Shown here: piece by piece, positions 7,003 through 15,885 of the stretch
How the letters are laid out: every line of letters starts with the position of its first letter
Position numbering within the stretch: the stretch's first letter is position 1
The notes under the pieces: generated by a model
What the model was told of the DNA's origin: nothing
Seen by the model: the letters and a program-made list of their open reading frames with translations, nothing else
Database searches by the model: none
Origin: Paenibacillus sp. MZ04-78.2
GTDB taxonomy: Bacteria; Bacillota; Bacilli; Paenibacillales; NBRC-103111
Assembly: GCF_024213375.1 (NCBI RefSeq)
Contig: NZ_JANAVJ010000014.1
Span: 35,859-99,858 of the forward strand
Length of the DNA stretch: 64,000 nt
Direction of reading: 5' to 3'
Position numbers and translations under genes: made by a program

Positions 7003-8448
7003 CTACCTGTTCCCGGCCGCCTGCGGCTTCGAACCGTCTTCGTGCGGCAGTCCTTCTTCCCGCCAGCGAATATACCCGCCGCTCAAGTTAATCACTTCTT
7101 TGATCCCGCCGGCCTGCATCAAGCTTGCGGCGATGGCCGAGCGCGCGCCCGAACGGCATTGCAGCAAGACCGGCCTATCTCGCGGAATTTCGCTCAAGCG
7201 GCCGGGCAAATTGCCCAACGTAAGATGCTGCGCCCCGGGAATGCGTCCTTCCTGCCATTCGCTCAAGCTTCGCACATCTACCAGATGCACGTCCCCCGCT
7301 TCCACCTTCCCGGCCATCTCGGACGGGGTCGCTTCGGCATACGACTCCATGCGCGAGGAATCGGCCGCGCGAAGCTTGCCCGCATCCATATAGCCGGTCA
7401 CGTTGTCGATGCCGATGGATCGGAGCGCGGTCAAGATGTCCGGCCATTGGTCCGGCTTCGCCAATACCGACAGCGGACGCTCGTAATCGGCCAGCCAGCC
7501 GGCCCAGTTCGGAAACGATTTGTTATAGGGTATATTGATCGTCCCTTCCAAATGTCCTTTGGCAAATTCCTTGGCAGGGCGGGTGTCGATCACCGTTGCG
7601 CCCGCCTCACGCAAGGCGGTTAACGCTTCCAGCGACCCCAATTCCGCCACCGCCGCAAGGCGGCCCAGCAGCTCCGGTCCCTTCCGGTTCACCTGCTTCA
7701 TAATGGCAAAATAACGCGGCGGCTCAGGCTGTCCATCAAGCAGCGCCTGAACGAATGCCTCTTCGTCCATATAAGACAGCGCCGGGTTAAACCGCTTCTC
7801 GTAGCCGACGGTGGAGGACGGCACCGCCCCGAGCGACTTGCCGCACGCGCTGCCTGCCCCGTGCGCTGGCCACACCTGCAGGTAATCCGGCAGCAGCTTG
7901 AATTGCTGGAGAGAGCGGAACATCGCCCGGGCCCCGGCCTCGGACGTGCCGCGAAGTCCGGCCGCTTTTTCCAGCAGGTCCGGCCTGCCGACATCGCCCA
8001 CAAAGACGAAGTCCCCCGTGAAAATGCCCATCGGTGCGTCCGCGCCCCCGCCGAGATCAGTCAGCAGCAGCGAGATGCTCTCCGGCGTATGGCCCGGCGT
8101 GTGCAGAACCTCGAACAACAAGTTGCCGACCGTAAACCGGTCCCCGTGCTTTACAAGCCGACACTCCGCCTCCTCCGCGTACCGGTACCGCCAATCGTCG
8201 CCGCCCTCGTCCGACAGATACAGCTTTGCTCCATGCGCGACGCCAAGCTCGCGGGCCCCCGAGACGAAGTCCGCGTGAATATGGGTTTCCGTAGCGGCAA
8301 CAAGGCGCAGCCCTTCCGCTTCGGCGGTCCGCAAGTAAGGCGCCGGATGGCGGCCGGGATCGATCACAATCGCTTCGCCCGTCCGTTGACAGCCGACCAG
8401 ATAAGAGGCGTGAGCCAGTTTTTCATCGTAAAAATACCGCAGCAGCAT
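7003..8448 (-). CDS. cstB: Persulfide dioxygenase-rhodanese fusion (CstB-like)
   Basis: The 481-aa cytoplasmic protein joins an ETHE1-type metallo-beta-lactamase-fold persulfide dioxygenase (residues 1-about 240; metal motif HIHADF at 56-61, then TPGHTPES) to two rhodanese domains. The first rhodanese (about 260-360) lacks a catalytic cysteine; the second carries Cys431 in QCRSGARS. This architecture is that of staphylococcal CstB, which turns low-molecular-weight persulfides into thiosulfate. It follows the SQR gene by 67 bp on the same strand, so SQR-made persulfide is the likely substrate. A purine-rich SD (GGGGGAAGGA) precedes ATG 8448. Confidence in family is high; the thiosulfate-making step is by analogy. 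Confidence 0.88.
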   Translation of the reverse strand: MLLRYFYDEKLAHASYLVGCQRTGEAIVIDPGRHPAPYLRTAEAEGLRLVAATETHIHADFVSGARELGVAHGAKLYLSDEGGDDWRYRYAEEAECRLVKHGDRFTVGNLLFEVLHTPGHTPESISLLLTDLGGGADAPMGIFTGDFVFVGDVGRPDLLEKAAGLRGTSEAGARAMFRSLQQFKLLPDYLQVWPAHGAGSACGKSLGAVPSSTVGYEKRFNPALSYMDEEAFVQALLDGQPEPPRYFAIMKQVNRKGPELLGRLAAVAELGSLEALTALREAGATVIDTRPAKEFAKGHLEGTINIPYNKSFPNWAGWLADYERPLSVLAKPDQWPDILTALRSIGIDNVTGYMDAGKLRAADSSRMESYAEATPSEMAGKVEAGDVHLVDVRSLSEWQEGRIPGAQHLTLGNLPGRLSEIPRDRPVLLQCRSGARSAIAASLMQAGGIKEVINLSGGYIRWREEGLPHEDGSKPQAAGNR

Positions 8449-8490
8449 ATTCCTTCCCCCTTTAAAATTCGCTTATTGTGCAGTCCCTTT

Positions 8491-8518
8491 CATTTGCCTT
8501 GTTACATTTGCCTTGTTA
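8491..8518. repeat. 14-bp tandem duplication spanning the sqr stop codon
   Basis: Two exact copies of catttgccttgtta (8491-8504, 8505-8518) are followed by a partial third. The sqr stop codon lies in the second copy. It may be a recent slippage product. Confidence 0.85.
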
Positions 8519-9715
8519 CATTCGTCCTTTTAACATCCCGTTCCAGTACATGACGGGCAGCACATTTTTCTTCAACAAGTACATGCTGAACCGCTCCTTC
8601 GATTGATCGAACGGGAACGTCTCCTGCGGCATCAGGTTATAATCGAACTCGGCCAGCACCAGCCGGTTGTACCCGGTGACCAGCGGACAGGATGTGTAGC
8701 CGTCATAGCTCGCGGTCAGCGGCTCGCCTTGCAAGAACGCCAGCACGTTCCGTTCGACGACCGGAGCCTGCTTGCGGATAGCGGCGCCGGTTTTGGACGT
8801 CGGCAAATTCGAGCAATCCCCCAAGCCGAACACATTCGGGTACGCTTTGTGCTGCAAAGTGGAAAGATCGACATCGACCCAGCCTCCCTTGTCGGCGAGC
8901 AGACTTTCGCGGATAAACGAAGGCGCTTGCATCGGCGGCGTAACGTGAATCATGTCGTAGGAGAGGACCTCCTGCTCCTTCGTACCCAGATGCTCGAACA
9001 CCGCTTGCTTGGCCCCCGGACGCAGCTCGATCAGATGGGTCCGGTACTTCGTCTCGATCTTTTTCCGCCGGATGACTTGCTCCAGCGTGTGCGCGTATTT
9101 GGGAACGTCGAAGATGACGTCCTTCGCCGAGGCGAATATCACGTTCGACCGGTCGCGTACCCCCGATTTGCGGAAATAGTCGTCCGCCAAATACATGATT
9201 TTTTGCGGCGCGCCGCCGCATTTGACCGGCGTATTCGGATGCGTGAAGATCGCGGTCCCGCCTCGAAAATTCCGGATCGCGTCCCATGTGCTGTCTACCG
9301 TCTCATACGCGTAGTTGCTGCATACGCCATCAAGGCCCAAGGCTTCCTTCAAGCCTTTGATCCGCCCCCAGTCGATTTCCAGCCCTGCCGCCACCACGAG
9401 GCAATCATAGCTGATCTCTCTTCCCGGCTGCGTCAGGAGCCGGTTATCCTCCGGGTCAAACGACACAACCGCCTCTTGAATCCAATCGACGCCGTCGGGG
9501 ATGAGCGAGGCCATTTCCCGCTCCGTCTCCTCCTTCTTCGCCGCGCCTGCGCCGACCAAAGTCCACAGAGGCTGGTAATAATGCTTCGCCGCCGGATCGA
9601 TCAGCGCGATGCGTCCCCGGAGCGTCCGGGAAGCCCGGGCCAAGCGCGCCGCCACGGAAATACCGGCGGTTCCTGCACCTACGATGACAACGGAATAATG
9701 CTCTGGAGCTGCCAT
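8516..9715 (-). CDS. sqr: Sulfide:quinone oxidoreductase, type II-like
   Basis: The 399-aa flavoprotein oxidises sulfide and passes electrons to membrane quinone. It has an N-terminal FAD dinucleotide-binding motif (VVIVGAGTAGIS), a second Rossmann segment (DCLVVAAGLEIDWG), the GLGDCSNLPTSKTGAAIRKQ stretch typical of SQR, and two candidate redox cysteines (VKCGGAPQK and SCPLVTGYN). ATG 9715 is preferred over the in-frame GTG at 9721 because GGGAGG lies six bases upstream of the former. It heads a two-gene operon with the CstB-like gene, giving a sulfide-detoxification route of sulfide to persulfide to sulfite/thiosulfate. No CstR/CsoR-type regulator is in the window. Confidence 0.9.
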   Translation of the reverse strand: MAAPEHYSVVIVGAGTAGISVAARLARASRTLRGRIALIDPAAKHYYQPLWTLVGAGAAKKEETEREMASLIPDGVDWIQEAVVSFDPEDNRLLTQPGREISYDCLVVAAGLEIDWGRIKGLKEALGLDGVCSNYAYETVDSTWDAIRNFRGGTAIFTHPNTPVKCGGAPQKIMYLADDYFRKSGVRDRSNVIFASAKDVIFDVPKYAHTLEQVIRRKKIETKYRTHLIELRPGAKQAVFEHLGTKEQEVLSYDMIHVTPPMQAPSFIRESLLADKGGWVDVDLSTLQHKAYPNVFGLGDCSNLPTSKTGAAIRKQAPVVERNVLAFLQGEPLTASYDGYTSCPLVTGYNRLVLAEFDYNLMPQETFPFDQSKERFSMYLLKKNVLPVMYWNGMLKGRM

Positions 9716-9813
9716 AATCACCCTCCCGCTTACATGTTAGGGATTCATCATCAAAATATGGGATTAATATTATTTATTTTCCTGATTTATGTGTGATACG
9801 TCAAATTGGCGGC

Positions 9814-9862
9814 AAAAAAATAGCAAGCCTTCCCCAGAGCGTTCTCTTGAGAAAGGCTTGCT
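9814..9862 (-). terminator. Intrinsic terminator of the namZ-nagZ-anmK operon
   Basis: A perfect 10-bp stem (9822-9831 with 9853-9862) is followed on the minus strand by a run of seven T (9814-9820). It lies 22 bp after the anmK stop. Confidence 0.88.
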
Positions 9863-9884
9863 GCATAAGCCAAGTCATATTCTG

Positions 9885-11075
9885 TCATTCCGGCAAAGCG
9901 AGCTTGCCCATGACGGCCGGACGCGAAGCGCCAGTCGCAGACGGCAGCTGGTTCGGAATACCGTGCAGGAAATTGTTCGCAAACAAGGCGAATGCGATCG
10001 CTTCCTTGGCATCGCCGGAGATGCCGAATGCATCCGATGAGAGCACCCGCTGCTCGGGCAGCAGCCCGGCCAGCATCCGCAGCAGCGTCCGGTTGTGCGC
10101 ACCGCCGCCGGACACGATCACTTCGTCCGCCCGGCAGACGGGGAAAACGAAGTCGCGGTAGCCTGCGGCAATAGAACGCGCGGTGAAGGCCGTGAACGTG
10201 GCGACGATGTCCGCGTCCGCGAGCCCCAGCCGCCGCGCTTCGCCGATCCACTCCGCCGCGTACGGCTTGCCGAACATTTCGCGGCCCGTCGTCTTCACGG
10301 GCTTCAGCGCCAAGTACGGATGGCTCAGCATCCGGTCTAAGAGCGAGTCGTCCGCCCGCCCTTGCGCCGCCCAAGCCCCTCCGTCGTCATAGCTCTTCGC
10401 ACCGCCGGATAGCTGATAGACGGCTTCGTCGATCAGCATGTTGCCCGGTCCCGTGTCGAAGGCGATGACCTCCTCCGGCAGTGCGCCCGCCGGGATGGCG
10501 GTGCAGTTGCCGATGCCGCCGATATTTTGCGCGATGCGGCCCTTGCTTGCATCCCGGAACAGAATGAAATCGGCGTACGGCACGAGCGGCGCGCCTTGCC
10601 CGCCGACCGCCATATCGGCGGTACGGTAGTCGCCGACGACCGGCTTGCCGGTTTGCTTGGCGATCACCGATAGATCGCCGATTTGCAGCGTCGAGCGGAC
10701 CTGGCACCATTCGCCCGGGTCGGCCTCGGGAATATGCCATACCGTCTGGCCGTGCGAGCTGACGAGGTCGATCTCGTCCATCGACACCCCCGCTTCCGCA
10801 GCAGCCTGCTGCACCGCCTCCGCAAAAACGCGGCCTAGATAAAAGTTCATGCCGCACACCATCGCCACGTTCGACCGATCCAGGCTGCATAGGTCCTTCA
10901 GCTTCTCGCGGAGCGTGTCGTCGTAAGGAACCGCTGTGTAATGGACAAGCTCGGCCTTCGTATCGAGCCCCTGCCCCTCGATGCGGACGATCGCAGCATC
11001 GACTCCGTCGAGCGACGTGCCGGACATCAGGCCGACGACCAGCCGCTGCGGTTTGCGGAAGTAGGACGCTAGCAT
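9885..11075 (-). CDS. anmK: Anhydro-N-acetylmuramic acid kinase
   Basis: AnmK opens the 1,6-anhydro ring and phosphorylates anhydro-MurNAc to MurNAc-6-phosphate in the cytoplasm. The 396-aa product carries the family signature GLMSGTSLDGVDAA near residues 15-28, and NIGGIGN and FDTGPGNMLIDE motifs of the ASKHA fold. The ATG overlaps the nagZ stop by 7 bases, so the two are translationally coupled. AnmK is best known from Gram-negative recycling, where lytic transglycosylases produce anhydro sugars; its place here beside nagZ, namZ, murK and murQ ties it to the same MurNAc-6-phosphate pool. It is the last gene of the operon. Confidence 0.93.
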   Translation of the reverse strand: MLASYFRKPQRLVVGLMSGTSLDGVDAAIVRIEGQGLDTKAELVHYTAVPYDDTLREKLKDLCSLDRSNVAMVCGMNFYLGRVFAEAVQQAAAEAGVSMDEIDLVSSHGQTVWHIPEADPGEWCQVRSTLQIGDLSVIAKQTGKPVVGDYRTADMAVGGQGAPLVPYADFILFRDASKGRIAQNIGGIGNCTAIPAGALPEEVIAFDTGPGNMLIDEAVYQLSGGAKSYDDGGAWAAQGRADDSLLDRMLSHPYLALKPVKTTGREMFGKPYAAEWIGEARRLGLADADIVATFTAFTARSIAAGYRDFVFPVCRADEVIVSGGGAHNRTLLRMLAGLLPEQRVLSSDAFGISGDAKEAIAFALFANNFLHGIPNQLPSATGASRPAVMGKLALPE

Positions 11076-12700
11076 GGCCCGTTCGCCCCCCAGCCCGCGG
11101 GATAAGCTTCGCTGATCGTGACCGGCAGCTTGCCTCGCATCGGGATCGCGCCGGTCAGCCCTTTGGCCGCGCTCTCCAGCGCGAGCGGCCTAGATTCATA
11201 CACCGCCGCATAGGTCGATACGCCCGGGAATTCGCGCAGATCGTACGGATTGCGCAGCGCGACGACAATCGGCCGCTTGCCGAGCGATTGCAGCGCTTCG
11301 ATCAACCGGACCTGCCCGGGATAAAAGGAAGCGTTGTACGTGCCCACGACGACCTGCCCGAACGGCTCGGCCTGCGTCAACAGCGCTTGCAGCGCCTCGC
11401 CGTCCGGCGACACGGGAATGATCCGTTCGACAACGTCCATTCCCTGCGCGGCCAGCGCTCTTCCGAATGTATGCGGAATATCGACGGCTTCATCGGCAAT
11501 CGAAGTCGCAACAGCCGACGTATGGATAACGAGCGTCGGAACGTGCCGGAGCGGCAGCAGCCCTTCCTCGTCCTTGACCAGCGTCACGCTGGCCTCGCTG
11601 ATCCGCCTCGCCGTCTGCCGGTGCGCCTCGCAGCCGACAAGGCGGAGCGCCGCTTCATGCAGCACCGGCGCTCCGCCCGTCCCGGCGGCCAGCCGCTTCC
11701 GCTTCAACGCAAGCAGCCTGCGGACCGACGCGTCGATCCGCTCCTCGCTGATCCGCCCGGAGCGGATCGCCTCCAGCAGCGCGTCGAGGGCGCCTTCCTG
11801 CAGCTCGCGGCTGTGGCTGATCAAGACAATGTCCGCGCCCGCTTCCACGGCCAGAACTGCCGCTTGCACCGTGCCGTAATGGTCGGCAATCGCCTGCATC
11901 TCCATGCAATCCGTCACGATGACGCCGTCGAAGCCGAGCTCTTCCCGCAGCAGTCCCGTCAGCACGCGGCGGGATAATGTCGCTGGCAGCCGTTCCGGCT
12001 CGAACGCGGGAAACACGATGTGCGACGACATGACCGCATCGACGCCTTCGGCAACGGCGCGTTGGAACGGAACCAGTTCGACCGCTTCGATCCGCCCGCG
12101 CGAATGTTGGATCGTCGGCAGGTCGAGGTGGGAGTCCGTATTGGTATCGCCATGGCCCGGAAAATGCTTCGCCGTCGCCGACACGCCCGCGTCCTGAAAG
12201 CCGCGGATCGCAGCCGCTCCGTACGCCGCAACGGCCTCCGGGGCTTCGCCGAAGGAGCGCACCCCGATCACCGGATTGGCCGGATTGTTATTGATATCCA
12301 GGTCCGGCGCAAAATTCATGTTGACGCCGAGTGCCCGCAGCTCGCGGCCGGCAACGAAGGCCGCTTCGTACGCCGCCTCCACCGAGCCCCCGGCGGCAAT
12401 CGCCATCGCTCCCGGCATCAGCGCGACGCCTTCCGTTATACGCGCCACCATGCCGCCTTCCTGATCGATGGAAATCCACAGCGGAGCCGTCCCTGCCCGC
12501 TGCGCCGCCTCCTGCAGCTTCCCGGTCAAAGCCGCGACCTGCGCCGGGTCCTGCACATTGCGCGCGAACAAAATAACGCCGCCGATCCGCCGCCGTTCGA
12601 TCAGCTCCAAAATATGCTCGTCCGGCTCCATAGTGTGGAAGCCTGCCTGGATAAGCTGTCCGACCTTTTCCTCCAACGTCATGCCTGCAAGCTCCATCAT
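11069..12700 (-). CDS. nagZ: Beta-N-acetylglucosaminidase, GH3 family (NagZ type)
   Basis: This 543-aa enzyme removes GlcNAc from muropeptide fragments. The GH3 catalytic loop KHFPGHGDTNTDSH (residues 178-191) includes the Asp-His acid/base pair seen in NagZ, and the nucleophile is Asp264 (VTDCMEM). A C-terminal alpha/beta domain of about 200 residues is present, as in Bacillus NagZ. The ATG at 12700 is chosen because it forms an ATGA overlap with the namZ stop and follows GAGGGGA; the open frame extends to 12766 but that would run back into namZ. No signal peptide is seen, whereas the Bacillus subtilis NagZ is exported; this points to intracellular action. Confidence 0.92.
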   Translation of the reverse strand: MMELAGMTLEEKVGQLIQAGFHTMEPDEHILELIERRRIGGVILFARNVQDPAQVAALTGKLQEAAQRAGTAPLWISIDQEGGMVARITEGVALMPGAMAIAAGGSVEAAYEAAFVAGRELRALGVNMNFAPDLDINNNPANPVIGVRSFGEAPEAVAAYGAAAIRGFQDAGVSATAKHFPGHGDTNTDSHLDLPTIQHSRGRIEAVELVPFQRAVAEGVDAVMSSHIVFPAFEPERLPATLSRRVLTGLLREELGFDGVIVTDCMEMQAIADHYGTVQAAVLAVEAGADIVLISHSRELQEGALDALLEAIRSGRISEERIDASVRRLLALKRKRLAAGTGGAPVLHEAALRLVGCEAHRQTARRISEASVTLVKDEEGLLPLRHVPTLVIHTSAVATSIADEAVDIPHTFGRALAAQGMDVVERIIPVSPDGEALQALLTQAEPFGQVVVGTYNASFYPGQVRLIEALQSLGKRPIVVALRNPYDLREFPGVSTYAAVYESRPLALESAAKGLTGAIPMRGKLPVTISEAYPAGWGANGPC

Positions 12701-13881
12701 GCTTCCCCTCCGTACAACAAATATGGCCGCCTCGCGTCGTTCCATGCGTTCGCTTGCGCGTCCCATAACGATAAAATCCGGTTCAGCCCCGCCTCCGCAT
12801 GAATCGAAGTGCGGACAAGATCGCTGCCGGACAAATAGTCGATAAAAGGCTTCCGCCCTTCCTTAAACGGCGGCGTCCACTGAAACTGTGCCGGGTAAAG
12901 CGCCGCAATCGCATGCAGCAGATGCAGCGCCGTCGCGACGGAACGATATGCCGCCGGATCGGTCACGAACACCTGAACGCCGCCGCACAGCTCGCCCTGA
13001 TGCTTCGAGAACGTCGGCGTAAAATAGACCGGCTGCAAGTGCACGCCCGGCAGTCCCAAGCGGTTCACCGCTTCGCTAACCGCGCGTCCGTCCATCCAGG
13101 GCGCGCCGAGCAGCTCGAACGGCCGTGTCGTCCCCCGTCCTTCGGACACATTCGTGCCTTCGAACAGGCAGTTCCCCGCATATACCCGCACCGTGTCCAT
13201 TGTCGGCATATTGGGCGAAGGCATAACCCATGGCAGCCCCGTTGCGGGATACTCCATGTCCCGTTCCCAGCCGAGCAGCGGCACGACCTGCAAGCTGCAC
13301 CGTACTGGCAGGCGGCTGTTCACGTACCCCGCAAACTCCCCGATGGTCAGCCCCGTGCGGAACGGTACCGCCCACGCGCCGACCATCGATTCGTAGCCCG
13401 CCTCCAGCATTCCGCCCTCGCTGACGATCCCGCCGAGCGGATTCGGCCGGTCGAGCACGATCAGCCGTTTGCCGTAGGCTGCGCACGCTTCCATCGTATA
13501 AACCAGCGTACTTAAATAGGTGTAAAAGCGCACGCCCAAATCCTGAATGTCGAAAATGACGGCGTCCACCCGGTCCATCATCTCTTCCGTAGGCCGCTTG
13601 TGGTCCCCATATAAACTAAAGACGGGAATCCCCGTCTTATCGTCCTTCTCATCACCGAAGCGAACCCCCGCCTGCCGCTCGCCGCGAATGCCGTGCTCGC
13701 AAGCAAACAACGCCGTCAATGCCACCGACTTGAACCCGGCGCACCGGTCGATCACGGATTCGAACCGCTGATCGATGCCCGTCGGGTTCGTCAACAGCCC
13801 GAAGCGCTGTCCGCGCAGCTCGGATTCCAACAGCGGAAGACGGTCCGCTCCCGTCTGAACCGTCTGAACCATCCCTTCCAT
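12697..13881 (-). CDS. namZ: Exo-beta-N-acetylmuramidase NamZ (DUF1343, GH171)
   Basis: The 394-aa product matches the DUF1343/YbbC family, shown in B. subtilis to release MurNAc from the non-reducing end of peptidoglycan fragments. Recognisable stretches are GLLTNPTGID, LFACEHGIRGERQAG, SLYGDHKRPT, FDIQDLGVRFYTY, LDRPNPLGG and SPNMPTMDT, all characteristic of the family. The N terminus (MEGMVQTVQTGADR) shows no signal peptide, unlike the secreted B. subtilis protein. The start lies 3 bp after the upstream gene stop and its own stop overlaps nagZ, so all are co-translated. The natural order with NagZ is alternating removal of MurNAc and GlcNAc. Confidence 0.9.
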   Translation of the reverse strand: MEGMVQTVQTGADRLPLLESELRGQRFGLLTNPTGIDQRFESVIDRCAGFKSVALTALFACEHGIRGERQAGVRFGDEKDDKTGIPVFSLYGDHKRPTEEMMDRVDAVIFDIQDLGVRFYTYLSTLVYTMEACAAYGKRLIVLDRPNPLGGIVSEGGMLEAGYESMVGAWAVPFRTGLTIGEFAGYVNSRLPVRCSLQVVPLLGWERDMEYPATGLPWVMPSPNMPTMDTVRVYAGNCLFEGTNVSEGRGTTRPFELLGAPWMDGRAVSEAVNRLGLPGVHLQPVYFTPTFSKHQGELCGGVQVFVTDPAAYRSVATALHLLHAIAALYPAQFQWTPPFKEGRKPFIDYLSGSDLVRTSIHAEAGLNRILSLWDAQANAWNDARRPYLLYGGEA

Positions 13882-13884
13882 CGC

Positions 13885-14604
13885 TCAACTCTCCCTGCCT
13901 GCAAGATGGTAATCGCCGGATACGGCGGTCGATTTGTCCGCCCCGCTACCGCTCCGGGCTTCCTCCTCATCCTTCTTCAGCACGTTCGCCGTCACCAGAT
14001 TCGCAAAAAATCCGATCATGCCGATATACAAGCAGGCGAAGCCGACGACCGTCACGCCCAGCAGAACGGCGAAGCACAGCATCTGGAAGCAAGCGCCGAT
14101 CGTATACATCGGACGGGCGACGAACAGCTTGACGCTGCGGCCCATGGCGCTGAAGATGCCGAGCCGCTCCTGCACGACCAGAGACAGCGTATAGGTCTGC
14201 GAGATGAAAAAGAGCGCCACGAAGTAGGTCTGAAACACGGCCAGCGCCAAAGACATCGTCCCGCTACGGCTGCCGTAATACCACCAAGAGGAGACGAGAA
14301 TCACTACGAACAAAGCGCAGACAAGCCCGAAGACAAGCGAAGCGCCGTAATGAGCCAGCGTTCCCTTGAGCATGGTCCGCACGCTCCCCTTCTCCCCTTG
14401 CAGGATGCGGTGACACGCGTGGATCGCGCCCGCCGCCAAAGGCACGTACAGCAGCGCCAGCACAAGCAAGGCCAGCGGCACGGGCAGGAAGAGCAGCACC
14501 GGAAACAAGACGAGCGAGCTGACGATGCTGAACAAGGCGACATGAATGATTTCGCGGTACGTTTGCAATCCGGACCGCACCATGATTTCACTAAGCTTCC
14601 GCAC
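13885..14604 (-). CDS. Polytopic membrane protein, possibly DUF624/YesL-like
   Basis: The 239-aa product has about five or six hydrophobic segments (near residues 20-55, 75-105, 115-145 and 165-205) and a charged C-terminal tail. YesL-type (DUF624) membrane proteins commonly sit beside carbohydrate ABC transporter genes in Bacillales and the size fits, but no signature motif proves it. It lies between the transporter genes and namZ, 3 bp upstream of namZ. A large palindromic repeat separates it from the ATPase gene. Function is unknown; an accessory role in amino-sugar uptake is only suggested by position. Confidence 0.6.
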   Translation of the reverse strand: MRKLSEIMVRSGLQTYREIIHVALFSIVSSLVLFPVLLFLPVPLALLVLALLYVPLAAGAIHACHRILQGEKGSVRTMLKGTLAHYGASLVFGLVCALFVVILVSSWWYYGSRSGTMSLALAVFQTYFVALFFISQTYTLSLVVQERLGIFSAMGRSVKLFVARPMYTIGACFQMLCFAVLLGVTVVGFACLYIGMIGFFANLVTANVLKKDEEEARSGSGADKSTAVSGDYHLAGRES

Positions 14605-14628
14605 CTCACATACCTCCCTTTTCTAGTA

Positions 14629-14747
14629 AAGTCCGGTGAATATGAGCGGAGCAGCCGAAAGCGCTCTGTAGAAACGAAGTGTTCGTCTTTGTTTCTGGAT
14701 TTCGGAAGAGCGCTTCGGATGCGCAGCGCCTGCTATTCACCGGACTT
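14629..14747. repeat. 119-bp nested palindromic element
   Basis: A perfect 14-bp inverted repeat forms the ends (14629-14642 with 14734-14747). Inside lie a second imperfect pair (CGAAAGCGCTCT near 14656 with AGAGCGCTTCGG near 14707) and a central AGAAAC/GTTTCT stem. The whole can fold into one long hairpin. It sits between two co-directional operon genes. The layout is like a REP/MITE-type intergenic element, or an mRNA processing and stability hairpin. Confidence 0.75.
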
Positions 14748-14757
14748 CCGGCTTCTA

Positions 14758-15870
14758 TTACGGCTCCAATACGATGCGCTCCTCCGTAGCCGGATCGAAG
14801 AAATTCAGCTTGCCTCCGTCGAAGGCGAACAGCTTCGACTGCCCGACCTGCGCGATCGTATCCGGATGGACGCGTGCCGTCACCATCCGCTGGCCGACGC
14901 GGAAGTATACGAGGTTTTCCGCGCCCAGATTTTCCACAACCTGTACGACGGCGTTCAGCCGGTACGCCGATGCGGCCGGCGGCGCCAACTCCTCGCCGAA
15001 TATATGCTCCGGGCGCACGCCCAGAATGATGCTTTTGCCCTCGTACGCTTTCAGTCCCCGGACCGCGGCGTCCGACAGGGCGAACGAGGCCCCTTCCACA
15101 TGCACGTGCCCCCGTTCGATGCGCGCGTCCATAAAGTTCATGGCCGGCGACCCGATAAACCCGGCGACAAACATGTTGCTTGGCCGGTTGTACAGCTCCG
15201 TCGGCGACGCAATCTGCTGAATGCGCCCCTTGTTCATGACGACGATCCGTTCCCCGAGCGTCATCGCTTCCACCTGATCGTGGGTGACGTAGACGATGGT
15301 CGCGCCAAGCCGCTTATGGAGCTCCGACAGCTCCACCCGCATCTGAATACGCAGCTTCGCGTCGAGGTTCGAGAGGGGCTCGTCGAACAGGAACACCTGC
15401 GGATCGCGCACGATGGCCCGACCGACCGCCACCCGCTGACGCTGCCCGCCGCTGAGCTCGCGCGGCTTGCGTTCCAGCATGTCGGTCAGCCCCAGAATCG
15501 CGGACGCCTCCTTCACCTTGCGCTGGATTTCCTCCTTCGGCCGTTTCAGATTTTTGAGCCCGAAGGACAAGTTTTCTTCTATTGTCATGTGCGGGTACAA
15601 GGCATAATCCTGGAACACCATCGCAATGTCGCGGTCCTTCGGGTGCATTTGGTTAACGAGGCGGTCCCCGATGTAGATATCGCCGCTCGTCTGCCGCTCC
15701 AGCCCTGCGATCATGCGCAGGGAGGTCGTTTTGCCGCAGCCCGAGGGTCCGACGAACACGACGAATTCCCGGTCTTCGATCACAAAATTGGAGCTTTCGA
15801 CCGCGGTGAACGTCCCTTTCTTGTCGTCCACATACTCTTTGCGTATATTTTGAAACACCACGCGTGCCAT
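14758..15870 (-). CDS. Sugar ABC transporter ATP-binding protein (MsmX/UgpC type)
   Basis: The 370-aa ATPase of the CUT1 class powers the adjacent permeases. Walker A is GPSGCGKTT, the signature is LSGGQRQR, Walker B is VFLFDEP, and the switch His is in VYVTHD. The C-terminal 130 residues form the OB-type regulatory fold typical of MsmX/MalK/UgpC. Many Firmicute CUT1 transporters lack a dedicated ATPase and share MsmX; here the ATPase gene is 15 bp after the permease genes, so a dedicated subunit is likely, though sharing is possible. Confidence 0.93.
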   Translation of the reverse strand: MARVVFQNIRKEYVDDKKGTFTAVESSNFVIEDREFVVFVGPSGCGKTTSLRMIAGLERQTSGDIYIGDRLVNQMHPKDRDIAMVFQDYALYPHMTIEENLSFGLKNLKRPKEEIQRKVKEASAILGLTDMLERKPRELSGGQRQRVAVGRAIVRDPQVFLFDEPLSNLDAKLRIQMRVELSELHKRLGATIVYVTHDQVEAMTLGERIVVMNKGRIQQIASPTELYNRPSNMFVAGFIGSPAMNFMDARIERGHVHVEGASFALSDAAVRGLKAYEGKSIILGVRPEHIFGEELAPPAASAYRLNAVVQVVENLGAENLVYFRVGQRMVTARVHPDTIAQVGQSKLFAFDGGKLNFFDPATEERIVLEP

Positions 15871-15885
15871 CGCTTCTTCCTCCTT

